Below, one piece after another: positions 41,909-51,363 of a stretch of DNA of 64,000 nucleotides. The stretch is taken from positions 310,001 to 374,000 of the forward strand of contig JAXJZF010000005.1 of assembly GCA_036306585.1 (NCBI GenBank), read 5' to 3'. Source of the DNA: Aphodovivens sp036306585 (GTDB taxonomy: Bacteria; Actinomycetota; Coriobacteriia; Coriobacteriales; Eggerthellaceae). Each line of letters starts with the position of its first letter. Within the stretch, counting starts at the first letter, position 1. The notes beneath the pieces were generated by a model. That model saw only the letters and a program-made list of their open reading frames with translations. It made no database searches and was not told the origin of the DNA. A program made the translations under genes and the position numbers.

Positions 41909-43369
41909 ATGACTGAACAATTGATTACCAGAGAGGAGCTGCAGGCCAGCAAGGGCGCAACCGGTCGCATTGTGCGTATCGTCGGCCCGGTCGTGGACGT
42001 CGAGTTCCCGCCGGATCAGATGCCGGCTATCTACAACGCCCTGACTGTTGACGCAAAGACCCTGGCCGGCGACCTCCACCTGGTGCTGGAAGTTGAGTCC
42101 CAGCTTCCCGGCAACCTGGTGCGCACCGTCGCCATGAGCTCCACCGACGGCTTGATCCGCGGCCTAGACGCCGTGGACACCGGCCATCCCATCATGATGC
42201 CCGTTGGTCCGCAGACCCTGGGCCGCATCTGGAACGTCATGGGCGAGCCCGTCGACGAGAAGCCGATGCCCGAGGTGGAGGGCTACATGCCCATCCATCG
42301 TCCCGCACCCGACTTCGAGGACCTCACCACCACGACCGAGATCTTCGAGACCGGCATCAAGGCCATCGATCTGATCGAGCCCTTCATCAAGGGCGGCAAG
42401 ACCGGTCTGTTCGGCGGCGCTGGCGTTGGCAAGACCGTTATCATCCAGGAGCTCATCAACAACCTGGCGCAGGAGCATGGCGGCACTTCCGTGTTCACCG
42501 GCGTCGGCGAGCGTACCCGCGAGGGTACCGACCTGTACCTGGAGATGAGCGAGTCCGGCGTTATCGAGAAGACCTGCTTGGTCTACGGCCAGATGAACGA
42601 GCCTCCGGGAGCGCGTCTGCGCGTCGGTCTGGCCGGCCTGACCGCTGCGGAATACTTCCGCGATCAGGGCCAGGACGTGCTGCTGTTCATGGACAACATC
42701 TTCCGCTTCACTCAGGCCGGCTCGGAGGTGTCCGCACTGCTGGGCCGCATGCCCTCCGCAGTAGGCTACCAGCCCACGCTGGCTACCGAGATGGGCGACC
42801 TGCAGGAGCGCATCACGTCCACGGCTTCCGGGTCCATTACCTCGGTGCAGGCTGTTTACGTGCCTGCTGACGACTTGACCGACCCGGCGCCTGCCACGAC
42901 GTTCACGCACCTCGACGCTAAGACGGTTCTTTCCCGTTCCATCGCCGAGCTTGGCATCTATCCCGCCGTGGATCCGCTGGAGTCCACCTCTCGTGCTTTG
43001 GAGCCTGCCATCGTGGGCGAGGAGCACTACCGTGTGGCCACCGGCATTCAGGAGTTGCTGCAGAACTACAAGGACCTGCAGGACATCATCGCCATCCTGG
43101 GTATGGACGAGTTGTCCGAGGAGCAGAAGCTGACCGTTAATCGCGCTCGTAAGGCGCAGCAGTTCCTCGGCCAGTGCTTCCACGTGGCAACGCAGTTCAC
43201 CGGCCTGCCCGGCAAGTACGTCAAGATGGAGGACACCGTTCGCTCCTTTGCTGCCATTCTCGACGGCGAGTGCGACGAAATCCCTGAGCAGTGCTTCCGC
43301 ATGAAGGGCTCCATCGACGATGTGTACGAGGCGTACGAGCAACTGAAGAAGGAAGAAGCAAATGCCTAA
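41909..43369 (+). CDS. atpD: ATP synthase subunit beta
   Basis: Subunit beta carries the catalytic sites of F1. The 486-residue protein has Walker A GGAGVGKTVIIQELI (about 168-182), the GERTREGTDLY motif, Walker B VLLFMDNIFRFTQAG and the signature PAVDPLESTSRAL. It has a short N-terminal extension of about 15 residues before GATGRIVRIVGPVVDVEFP. It overlaps atpC by 8 nt. Confidence 0.97.
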   Translation: MTEQLITREELQASKGATGRIVRIVGPVVDVEFPPDQMPAIYNALTVDAKTLAGDLHLVLEVESQLPGNLVRTVAMSSTDGLIRGLDAVDTGHPIMMPVGPQTLGRIWNVMGEPVDEKPMPEVEGYMPIHRPAPDFEDLTTTTEIFETGIKAIDLIEPFIKGGKTGLFGGAGVGKTVIIQELINNLAQEHGGTSVFTGVGERTREGTDLYLEMSESGVIEKTCLVYGQMNEPPGARLRVGLAGLTAAEYFRDQGQDVLLFMDNIFRFTQAGSEVSALLGRMPSAVGYQPTLATEMGDLQERITSTASGSITSVQAVYVPADDLTDPAPATTFTHLDAKTVLSRSIAELGIYPAVDPLESTSRALEPAIVGEEHYRVATGIQELLQNYKDLQDIIAILGMDELSEEQKLTVNRARKAQQFLGQCFHVATQFTGLPGKYVKMEDTVRSFAAILDGECDEIPEQCFRMKGSIDDVYEAYEQLKKEEANA

Positions 43370-43796
43370 ACCTTTCCGCTGCATAGTGGCCATTCCGACG
43401 CGTGCCCTGTTCCAGGGTGAGATCTATTACGCAAATGTGCCTGGCAGCGAGGGCGATTACGGTGTGATGGCCGATCACGAGATGAGCGTGACCACCAACC
43501 GTCCCGGCGTGCTGACTCTGTGGCTCGATCCTGAAGGCAAGAAAAAGAAGTACTTCGTCACGTATGGCGGCTTCGCCCAGACGTTTGGCGACCAGCTTTC
43601 TGTCCTTGCCCGCATGGGCAGGGATGCCGACAAGCTCGACGTGGAGGATACTCGTCAGAAGCTGGCTGCGATCACCCAGAAGATCGCAGAGCTCGAACAG
43701 TCCCACACGGAAACCGATGCGGCGGTTCTCGAAACCTCCCGCGTCAGGAAAGAGTGGTACGAGTTGCAGCTTCATGCGGTCGGCGCCGACAAATAG
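43362..43796 (+). CDS. atpC: ATP synthase subunit epsilon
   Basis: Subunit epsilon regulates F1 and links it to the c ring. The 144-residue protein has the beta-sandwich start (IPTRALFQGE, GSEGDYGVMADHE) and a C-terminal helical hairpin (about 85-125). It is the last gene of the operon (order: small membrane gene, a, c, b, delta, alpha, gamma, beta, epsilon) and is followed by a strong terminator. Confidence 0.94.
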   Translation: MPKPFRCIVAIPTRALFQGEIYYANVPGSEGDYGVMADHEMSVTTNRPGVLTLWLDPEGKKKKYFVTYGGFAQTFGDQLSVLARMGRDADKLDVEDTRQKLAAITQKIAELEQSHTETDAAVLETSRVRKEWYELQLHAVGADK

Positions 43797-43860
43797 TCGC
43801 GTCCGGCACATCGTCCGAAGCGCCCAGGCCCAGCCTTTTCGGATGGGCACTGCATACAAT

Positions 43861-43890
43861 AAAAAAGCCCCGGTTCGCCGGGGCTTTTTT
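43861..43890 (+). terminator. Terminator after the atp operon
   Basis: AAAAAAGCCCCGG-TTCG-CCGGGGCTTTTTT is a perfect stem with a stable tetraloop and a T run. Because it is symmetric it can also stop transcription from the convergent activase gene on the minus strand. Confidence 0.95.
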
Positions 43891-44007
43891 ATTGCGCGAT
43901 GGTGTGGGTGCATGGGGGCTAGGCGGGTGATGTTCGCGCCTGAGTCTTGCCTAGGTGCCGTCATGTGCTCGGCGCGACGATGATGATAAATCGTGGAGGA
44001 AGGTCGG

Positions 44008-47000
44008 TTACGCGCCCTGCACCTCGCGCGCGTTCATGATGAGCATCTGAAGGCGGTTCTCGATGTTGGCGAAGCTCACGTCAGGGTCGTAGTCCAAGGG
44101 CAGGATCTGCGCTTTGGGGAACAACTCCTTCAGGCGTTTCGCGATGCCGCGGCCTACTACATGGTTGGGAAGGCATCCGAACGGCTGAAGGATCACGAAT
44201 GCGCGGCACCCCTTCTTCGCGTGATGGAGGATCTCTGCAGGGATGAGCACGCCTTCGCCAGCATCGAAGGTGTGGTGAATGATGGGATCGCTATCCTTCA
44301 CCAGCTCTGGCATGCGAACGGGCGGCTCGTAGAGCGGATGCGCCTTTCCAATGCGATCGGCGAGGTCGTGGGCGAAATCGAACACCTTGTTGGCGACGGC
44401 GTACCAGGCGGCCTCCTGCTTGGGGATGTCCACATGAAATTCCTTCACCTGGGCGTTCTTGTAGAAATAGGTTTTGCGTATGACGTCGGTCATGCGCGCT
44501 TCGATGACCTCCATCCCGTTGCGCTCGAGGTAGTCCTCAACGTGTCGATTGGCGCCGGGGTGGAAGTTCAGCAGATACTCGCCCACGATGAGCACGGTGG
44601 GTCGGGGGTGCGAGCGGTCGTAGGGGATGCGTGCCATGATGCCTATGGCCTTCTTGAACCCGGAGGCTGCGCCGCGCACACCGTGCTCCCGCATGCCGTC
44701 CATGATTGCGTCGAGGGCCTCATCGAATGCTTTGTTGGAGGCGCCGGGCTCGAGCTCGTAGGGGCGGATCTTGCGCAGGAGCGCTTCCAGGGCATCGATC
44801 ATCGGCAGGCCCACTGCGGTGCGAATGGCGGCGGGGACGCTCATCTTGAAGCCGGGATGCACATTGTGTGCATCGATGTCGTCGTTGGTGATGATGGGGA
44901 CGTTCTCGTATCCGGCATCGTCAAGCGCCTTGCGTAGCAGCGCCTCGTAGTGGGTCAGGCGGCAGTCGCCGATGTACTTGCCGGTGCCCACGGCCACGTC
45001 GGAATCATCGTACTTCCCGCTCTCCAGCGCGGCGAGCGATTCGCCGATCGTCATCTGTGCAGGGAAGCAGATATCGTTGTGGGCGTATTTCTTTCCCAGG
45101 CGTATGGCCTCCTCTCCGCCAACGTCCAGCGCGACGGCGCGCACGCCCTGACGGCAGAACGTGGCGCTCATCAATCGCGCGAACGCATGCGAGGTGTTGG
45201 GCACCAGCACGATTTTCTCGCGGCGGTCCTTCTTAGTGAACTTCACCGGGTAGGGGTCGGGCAGCATGCGCTCTGCTGCAGGATCGAAGGTCCTGCTATG
45301 CGCGGCTCGACGTTCATTGACCGTTTCGATGAAGGAGCGCACGCGAATGCGCAGCGGGCCGGTGGCATCGCTTTCATCGACTTTCAGGATGAGCGGCGTC
45401 TTGGTACCGCCCGAAGCCTCATGCATGAGGCGGACGATTTCGTCGGAGAGGTAGGCGTCATGGCCGCATCCGAAGCTCACCAGCTGGACAAACTCGAGTG
45501 CAGGGTCGTCCGCTGCGATGATGGAGCACCCCAGCATGCGCGCATGGAAATTGTTCACGATGTCCAGGCGGCTGCGCGACAGGTCCACTTCCGTGGCGCC
45601 GGGAACGGCATCGGGCGGCAGCACGGGAATGCCCATGCTGCAGAATAAGCGCGGCAGACCGTGGTTCACCAGCGGGTCGTTGTGGTAGGGCCGCGAGGCG
45701 AGCACTAGCGCGTAGGACCCCTTGCTGCGCGCTTCCTCGATCACTTCGGAGCCCCGCTTCATCAGGCGGTCGCGGAAGGAGGCCTGGGCGGCGTCGGCTG
45801 CCTCGATGGCGCGCGCGGCGATGTCCAGCGGCACATCGTATTGCGAATGCAGGTAATCGGCCAGTTGGCGGTAGCGGTCCTTGTCGGAGTACCAGTGGAA
45901 CAGCGGCGCATCAAAGGGGATGCCGAAGCGCTTCTCGGGGTTGTCGGAGTTGCGGATGACCAGCGGGTAGCCCTTCACCACGGCGCACATCCACAGGCTG
46001 GTGTCCTGCGCATTCTCAGTGGGCACGGTGGTGATGATGGGCATGAAGATGCGGTCGACTTTCGCGTCGGCGAGATCGCGCAAGTGCCCGTGCACCAGCT
46101 TCGCCGGGAAGCATACGGTGTCGGAGGGCACGTTGGACAGCCCGCGCTCGTACAGCTCGTGGGTGGATGGGCCCGAAACGTGTACTGAAAAGCCCAGCGA
46201 TAGGAACAGCGTGCGCCAAAACGGCAGGTTGTCCCATAACGCCAGCACGCACGGCAGACCGATCACCTCGTTGCGCATGGGTAGTAGCGACGTGACGGGG
46301 GTTTCCTCGAGCAGCAGTTCCTGGCGGTAGGCAAACAGGTCGGGTGTCGACTGCGCGGTTTTCTGGATGGCACGCAGCTGACGGCGCACCTCCTCGTCGC
46401 GTGGGTCGCCCACCACTTCGCCGCGTTCGCAGCGGTTGCCTGTGACGAACGTCGAACCGTCCGAGAAGGTGATGAGCGTGCGGTTGCAGTGGTTGCCGCA
46501 GAAGGGGCAGGGGCTGTTGGCTTCGCGCGTGTAGGAGAAGTCGTCCATGCTATCGAGCCCTATGAACGTCGAGGCGATGAAATCCTCGTCGGCGGCGCGT
46601 TTGCGCTTAGCGATGAGCGCGGCGCCGATGGCCCCCATGATGCCGGGGTAGGGCGCGCGCACCACATCGCGGCCGAGGTAGGTTTCCAACGAGCGTAGCA
46701 CGGCATCGTTTTTGAACGTGCCGCCCTGCACAACGATGCGGTGGCCGAGCGTGTCGGTGTTGGCGATGCGGATGACCTTCGTGAACACGTTCTCGATGAT
46801 CGAGCGTGCCAAGCCCGCCATGATGTCGTCAGGGGTCTTGCCGCGGCGCTGCTCGGAGACGATGCTGCTGTTCATGAACACGGTGCAGCGGCTGCCCAGA
46901 ACCGCGGGGGCTTTCGAGCGGATAGCGGCATCGGCGATGCCCGACACGGGGATGCCCAACGACGCGGCGAACCCTTCCAAAAAAGAGCCGCATCCGCTCG

Positions 47001-48504
47001 AGCATGCCTCGTTCACCATGATGTCGGTGATGATACCGTCATCCAGCCAGATGGCCTTCATGTCCTGCCCGCCGATATCCAGCACGAAGGTGGCGTCGGG
47101 CACGAATTTGGTGGCGGCGGCGGTGTGCGCCACTGTTTCGACGGTGTGGCAGTCGGCGTGGAGCGCCCGCGCGAACAGGGCCTCGCCGTAGCCGGTGGTG
47201 CCGCAGGCGAGCACTTCCACTTCGACGCCCTGTTCACGATAGCGATCGCGCAGGTTCGCGAGCGCGCAGCGCGCCACATCCAGCGGCGAGCCCTCATTGC
47301 CGGCGTAGTAGTAGTCGATGAGGTTATCACCCTCGTCGATGAGGGCGAACTTGGTGGTGGTGCTGCCCGAGTCGATGCCCAGGAACGCGCGCAGCTTCCC
47401 GTCGCGCGCCGCCATGGCGCGGGGCGGCTCGGGCGCGGTGGCATGGCGGGCGCGGAAAGCGTCGAGCTCTTCGGCGGATGCGAACAGAGCGGGGGCGGCT
47501 TCATGGTCGGCGCCTAGCTCCGGTTCGTTGGCCAGCTGCCTTTTCGCCTCATCGAAATCAATGCGGGCGGGCTCCTGGGCGAATAGCTCGTCGAGGGCGA
47601 GCGCGGTGCCCAGCGCCACGATGGTCTCGGGGTGCGCGGGGCGGATGGCCTGGTCGTCGGTGAGGTGCAGGCGCTCGCAGAACACGCGCACCAGGGTGGG
47701 ATTGAACGTGAGGGGGCCGCCTTCGAAGATGACGGGCGGCACCACGTCGAGGCCTTGCGCCAAACCGCCCAGCGTCTGCTTGGCGATGGCATGGAATGCC
47801 GACAGCGCGAGGTCGGCTTTCGAGGCGCCCTGGTTCAGCAGGGGCTGGATGTCGGTTTTGGCGTACACGCCGCAGCGCCCCGAAATCTCGTAGACGGTGG
47901 TGCCTTGCGCTGCCAGGTCGTCGAATTGCTCGACGGGCACCTTCAGCAGCGAGGCTATCTCGTCGATGAACGCGCCGGTGCCCCCAGCGCAGCTGCCGTT
48001 CATGCGCATGTCCGCCACGCCGGGCTTCCCGGTGGAATCGTCGGCGGCGAAGAACACCATTTTTGCATCTTGCCCGCCCAGCTCGATGGCGCAGCGGGTT
48101 CGCGGATGCAGGTTGCGTACAGCGATGGCGTTGGCCACTACTTCCTGCACGTAGGGCACGCGCAGCATGTGGGCGATTGCCTCGCCGCCCGAGCCGCACA
48201 CGGCCAGGCGCGCCTGGATGCCGGGGAAACGCCGCTCGATGTCGACCAGTGCGTTGCGCACGCTCTCAGCCTGGCGGGCGTTGTGGCGTTTGTAGCTGAA
48301 ATGCAGGACTTCGCCGGTGGTGGGGTCGACGACGCAGGATTTCGTGGTGGTGGAGCCCACGTCGATGCCGATACGCAGGACCGTGCCCTCGCCGCTTCCC
48401 TCCAAGCGGGCGCAGTCATCTCCCTGCACCTGTGGAGAGACGGCGCCGTGGCTGCCGGCGATTGCGATGCAGCCCGAGACGATGTCGCGGTCGGTCTGGC
48501 TCAT
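44008..48504 (-). CDS. Giant 2-hydroxyacyl-CoA dehydratase activase-like protein
   Basis: The 1498-residue protein belongs to the BadF/BadG/HgdC group, which uses ATP and an iron-sulfur cluster to inject electrons into radical dehydratases. It has two tandem ASKHA ATPase domains: GIDVGSTTTKS near 46-56 with Cys in NGSCAGGTGAF, and GIDSGSTTTKF near 375-385 with Cys in NEACSSGCGSF and LGSRCTVF. A DUF2229-like region begins near 690, with a Cys motif PCPFCGNHCNRT and GNRCERGE. The C-terminal half of about 500 residues resembles dehydratase-subunit (HgdB) folds with several Cys. Such long fusions are common in anaerobic Firmicutes and Coriobacteriia; substrate is unknown. No separate dehydratase genes lie beside it. 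Confidence 0.9.
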   Translation of the reverse strand: MSQTDRDIVSGCIAIAGSHGAVSPQVQGDDCARLEGSGEGTVLRIGIDVGSTTTKSCVVDPTTGEVLHFSYKRHNARQAESVRNALVDIERRFPGIQARLAVCGSGGEAIAHMLRVPYVQEVVANAIAVRNLHPRTRCAIELGGQDAKMVFFAADDSTGKPGVADMRMNGSCAGGTGAFIDEIASLLKVPVEQFDDLAAQGTTVYEISGRCGVYAKTDIQPLLNQGASKADLALSAFHAIAKQTLGGLAQGLDVVPPVIFEGGPLTFNPTLVRVFCERLHLTDDQAIRPAHPETIVALGTALALDELFAQEPARIDFDEAKRQLANEPELGADHEAAPALFASAEELDAFRARHATAPEPPRAMAARDGKLRAFLGIDSGSTTTKFALIDEGDNLIDYYYAGNEGSPLDVARCALANLRDRYREQGVEVEVLACGTTGYGEALFARALHADCHTVETVAHTAAATKFVPDATFVLDIGGQDMKAIWLDDGIITDIMVNEACSSGCGSFLEGFAASLGIPVSGIADAAIRSKAPAVLGSRCTVFMNSSIVSEQRRGKTPDDIMAGLARSIIENVFTKVIRIANTDTLGHRIVVQGGTFKNDAVLRSLETYLGRDVVRAPYPGIMGAIGAALIAKRKRAADEDFIASTFIGLDSMDDFSYTREANSPCPFCGNHCNRTLITFSDGSTFVTGNRCERGEVVGDPRDEEVRRQLRAIQKTAQSTPDLFAYRQELLLEETPVTSLLPMRNEVIGLPCVLALWDNLPFWRTLFLSLGFSVHVSGPSTHELYERGLSNVPSDTVCFPAKLVHGHLRDLADAKVDRIFMPIITTVPTENAQDTSLWMCAVVKGYPLVIRNSDNPEKRFGIPFDAPLFHWYSDKDRYRQLADYLHSQYDVPLDIAARAIEAADAAQASFRDRLMKRGSEVIEEARSKGSYALVLASRPYHNDPLVNHGLPRLFCSMGIPVLPPDAVPGATEVDLSRSRLDIVNNFHARMLGCSIIAADDPALEFVQLVSFGCGHDAYLSDEIVRLMHEASGGTKTPLILKVDESDATGPLRIRVRSFIETVNERRAAHSRTFDPAAERMLPDPYPVKFTKKDRREKIVLVPNTSHAFARLMSATFCRQGVRAVALDVGGEEAIRLGKKYAHNDICFPAQMTIGESLAALESGKYDDSDVAVGTGKYIGDCRLTHYEALLRKALDDAGYENVPIITNDDIDAHNVHPGFKMSVPAAIRTAVGLPMIDALEALLRKIRPYELEPGASNKAFDEALDAIMDGMREHGVRGAASGFKKAIGIMARIPYDRSHPRPTVLIVGEYLLNFHPGANRHVEDYLERNGMEVIEARMTDVIRKTYFYKNAQVKEFHVDIPKQEAAWYAVANKVFDFAHDLADRIGKAHPLYEPPVRMPELVKDSDPIIHHTFDAGEGVLIPAEILHHAKKGCRAFVILQPFGCLPNHVVGRGIAKRLKELFPKAQILPLDYDPDVSFANIENRLQMLIMNAREVQGA

Positions 48505-48922
48505 ATGCGATAAGCTCTATCGTTTCCCACATGCCCATCGCGGGGCATGCCGCAGCGATGAGCGCAAATGCATTTTTTAAACATGGTTTACTTAGTATAG
48601 GAAACAATCGGGGCGACTAGATCGACAATATCGAGATACCTGTTGAATTAGGTGCGACCAAACGGGGATCGGGCTTGGTGGGGCAGGGTTTTCCGCAATC
48701 CGTGCGTTGCGGCGTCGGGTCGCCTGCTGGACACCGCGGACGTCGCCGATCGGTTTCGTGGGATCCACGGCAAAATCAAAGCCTATGCATCGCCGGGTTT
48801 TTCGCTACCCTTTACTCACATGCTTTTCGCGGTGCGATTGCGGCGCGAGCGTTCACCGCTGGCCGGGCGGGGCAATCCCTGCATTTCCGCACACGAACCA
48901 AGATGAAAGAGAGGGTTTTCCC
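48505..48922. other. Divergent intergenic region between the activase and MFS-CBS genes
   Basis: These 418 bases hold no supported gene. Two inverted repeats stand out: CATGCCC-ATCGCG-GGGCATG (48530-48549), in the presumed leader of the activase gene, and TAAAC-ATG-GTTTA (48578-48590), in an AT-rich patch where a promoter might lie. TATACT occurs on the minus strand near 48599-48594. These may be regulatory sites for one or both genes; I cannot assign a regulator. Confidence 0.4.
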
Positions 48923-50842
48923 GTGAAGGGCAAGGGCTTTGCGCTGCCATTGGCGGTGCTTTACGTCGGCGCGTTCGTCGCCGGCTTCAACGAGAATCTG
49001 GTGAACATGGCGCTGATGGGCGTTATGGACGAGTTCGGGGTCGATTCGGTGACAGCGCAATGGCTGGTCACCGGCTACATGATCGTTGCCACGGTGATGG
49101 TGACCTCCATGGCGTTCCTGTATCGGCGCGTCAAGCTGCGCAAGCTGTTCTTTTACGCCGCCGGTCTTAGCTGCATCGGCTCGGCCATGGGGCTGTTCGC
49201 CTTCAACTTCGCGTTGCTGCTGGCGGCGCGCCTCGTGCAGGCGGTGGGCACGGGCATCTTCATCCCGTTGATGATGAATGCCATCTTGGCGCTGGTGCCC
49301 AAGAACCGGATGGGCACCTACATGTCCATTGGCAGCTGCATGATCACGTTCGGCCCGGCATTCGCCCCGGTGGTGTGCGGCGCCTTGGTTACGTGCTTCG
49401 GGTGGCGCAGCGTGTTCTCGGTGCCGCTTGCCCTCATGGTGCTGCTCGCGGTGGCGGGCGCCGTCTTGCTGACGAACCTGGAGAACGACCGGGCGCACCT
49501 GGACGCGCCGTCGGTGGCACTGTCGGCGGTGGCGCTGTTCGCGCTTTCGTTCGGCTTGGCCCAGCTCACGCTCATGCCCGTCGAGGCAGTCATGTCGCTT
49601 GCCGTCGCCGTTGTTGCGGCGTTCGCGTTCGTGATCCGGCAGCTGCGCTGCGAACATCCCCTCATCGAGCTCGCGCCCTGCCGCAGCATCAGATTCTGGC
49701 CCACGCTTCTGCTGGTGATGGTGGCCATGATGACCTCGTTCTCGTTGAGCGTGCTGCTGCCTTTGTATTTCGAGGGCGCGATGGGCATGACCGCTTTCGT
49801 GGCGGGCGTCATCATCTTGGTGCCCGTGCTGGTGAATGCAGGGACATCGCTTCTGGCGGGACGCATCATGGACAAACGCGGGTCGTGGCCGCTCATCCCC
49901 GCGGGGTTCGCCATCGTCGCCTGCGGGCTCGCCCTGCTCTCCTTCACGAGCGCATCGCTTTCGCTGCCGGTGGTGTTCGTCGCGATGGTGCTGGCGTATG
50001 CGGGCGTGGGTTTGGTGTTCTCTCCGTCCCAAACGGCGGGCTTACGCACCCTGCCGCCCGAGCAGAATCCCTACGGCGTGGCATTGTCCACTACCGCCGT
50101 GCAAATCGCCGCCTGCATCGGGCCGTCCATGTACATCGGCATCATGTCGTCGGCGCAGGCGGGCGCGCAGTCGCTCGGCGCCCAGATGGCGGCCGCGCAG
50201 GGATTTTCCGTCGCCATCTTGGTGGCTGGCGCCATCGCCCTGGCGGGTTTCGTCATCTCGCTCGCGTACACGTTGGCGGAGCGCCGCCGCGCGACGGCTC
50301 CTGTCCGCAGACGCGCGGGCGGCGGGAAGGCGCGTGCTGCTGCCGGCACCGTTGGAGCGGAGGCGGCTTCCATCGCCTCGTTCATGGAGCCCGATCCTTA
50401 CACGCTGCCCGTCACGGCGAAGGTGGGCGACGCCATGCGCGCATTCGTCGATCTGAAGGTGGGCGGCATGCCCGTGGTGGACGGGCGCGGCAACGGAGTG
50501 GGCTACCTCTCCGATGGCGACATCATGCGGTATCTGGCAGACTCGCAGGCGTTGATGAGCAGCGCCTATTCCCTGATCGCCGCCGCGAACGCCCAGGGCA
50601 TCGACGAGCGCGTGCGCGAACTGGCGCAACTGCCGGTTTCCGACGTGGCCACCTCAGCTCTGGTGTCGGTTGGTTGCGACGCCTCCCTCAAGGACGTCTG
50701 CGCTCTTCTGGCGCAGCATAAGATCAAGAAAGTGCCGGTGGTGGACGGCGGGCGCATCGTGGGGACGGTGAACCGCTCCGACGTGCTGCGCTACGCGATG
50801 GAGTCGTACCTGAGCGCGGGGGAGCAGCTGCAGGCACGCTAG
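48923..50842 (+). CDS. MFS (DHA2-type) transporter fused to a C-terminal CBS pair
   Basis: The 639-residue protein is predicted to be a drug/proton-antiporter-like MFS carrier of about 14 helices (residues about 5-455) with the early motif VTAQWLVTGYMIVATVM and LVQAVGTGIFIPLMMN. A basic linker (about 455-485) leads to two CBS domains: about 488-545 (KVGGMPVVDGRGNGVGYLSD) and about 575-630 (KIKKVPVVDGGRIVG). CBS pairs bind adenine nucleotides and often gate transport, so the carrier may sense energy state. GTG 48923 was chosen as start because the homologous region begins there (GAGAGGG upstream). Substrate is unknown. Confidence 0.85.
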   Translation: MKGKGFALPLAVLYVGAFVAGFNENLVNMALMGVMDEFGVDSVTAQWLVTGYMIVATVMVTSMAFLYRRVKLRKLFFYAAGLSCIGSAMGLFAFNFALLLAARLVQAVGTGIFIPLMMNAILALVPKNRMGTYMSIGSCMITFGPAFAPVVCGALVTCFGWRSVFSVPLALMVLLAVAGAVLLTNLENDRAHLDAPSVALSAVALFALSFGLAQLTLMPVEAVMSLAVAVVAAFAFVIRQLRCEHPLIELAPCRSIRFWPTLLLVMVAMMTSFSLSVLLPLYFEGAMGMTAFVAGVIILVPVLVNAGTSLLAGRIMDKRGSWPLIPAGFAIVACGLALLSFTSASLSLPVVFVAMVLAYAGVGLVFSPSQTAGLRTLPPEQNPYGVALSTTAVQIAACIGPSMYIGIMSSAQAGAQSLGAQMAAAQGFSVAILVAGAIALAGFVISLAYTLAERRRATAPVRRRAGGGKARAAAGTVGAEAASIASFMEPDPYTLPVTAKVGDAMRAFVDLKVGGMPVVDGRGNGVGYLSDGDIMRYLADSQALMSSAYSLIAAANAQGIDERVRELAQLPVSDVATSALVSVGCDASLKDVCALLAQHKIKKVPVVDGGRIVGTVNRSDVLRYAMESYLSAGEQLQAR

Positions 50843-50916
50843 CAACGGTTCGCATGGACATCGGGGCGCGTGTCCGCATGGGCGCCGGCGATGCTCGCCC
50901 GCCCCTGCAGCACCCA

Positions 50917-51145
50917 GATCCAAAAAACCGGTCGCCCGCGCTACCAAACTCCGGTTGTGGACGAACGATCGCCCCGAATCAGCCGTTTTTCGAGCCCGTT
51001 TGCTGCAATATTCTGCAGTTTGAAATCGCCGGTAATAGAAACACCAGGTCAGAACTATGCTGCTCGGATCGCCGTTCGGGGTCCCCGTCAGATGCTCGTC
51101 CACAACCGGAGTTTGGTGGCAGTCGGCGGCGGATTTTTGGATTTA
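50917..51145. repeat. Long inverted-repeat element upstream of dnaE
   Basis: The 22-bp arm ACCAAACTCCGGTTGTGGACGA (50943-50964; 20 of its bases given as ACCAAACTCCGGTTGTGGAC) recurs exactly inverted at 51096-51117. The match continues imperfectly outward (ATCCAAAAA... on both flanks, to about 50917 and 51145). Inward, CCCCGAA (50972-50978) faces TTCGGGG (51075-51081). A central hairpin CTGCA-ATATTC-TGCAG (51003-51018) lies in the 131-bp core. The whole could be a MITE-like or REP-like repeat or a structured RNA. Short open frames across it look like chance. The flanking bases up to 51363 hold no gene; TATGAT at 51244-51249 may be a dnaE -10 box. Confidence 0.7.
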
Positions 51146-51363
51146 AAGCCCGAAAGCCGTCAAACCTACGTTGGATTGTCCGTTGCCCCGAAAATCCATC
51201 GTTTGTTCGCTGAGTTAACCATGCAATACTTGTCCGATGCTGCTATGATTGCAACCGAGAAAAACAGGTCGGCACGCATCTTCAACGCGCTTCATTCCCA
51301 CTCATCGGCGTGCCGGTACCAGCGACGATTTCAGCATGCGAGAACAGGATTCGAGGCTCGGCC

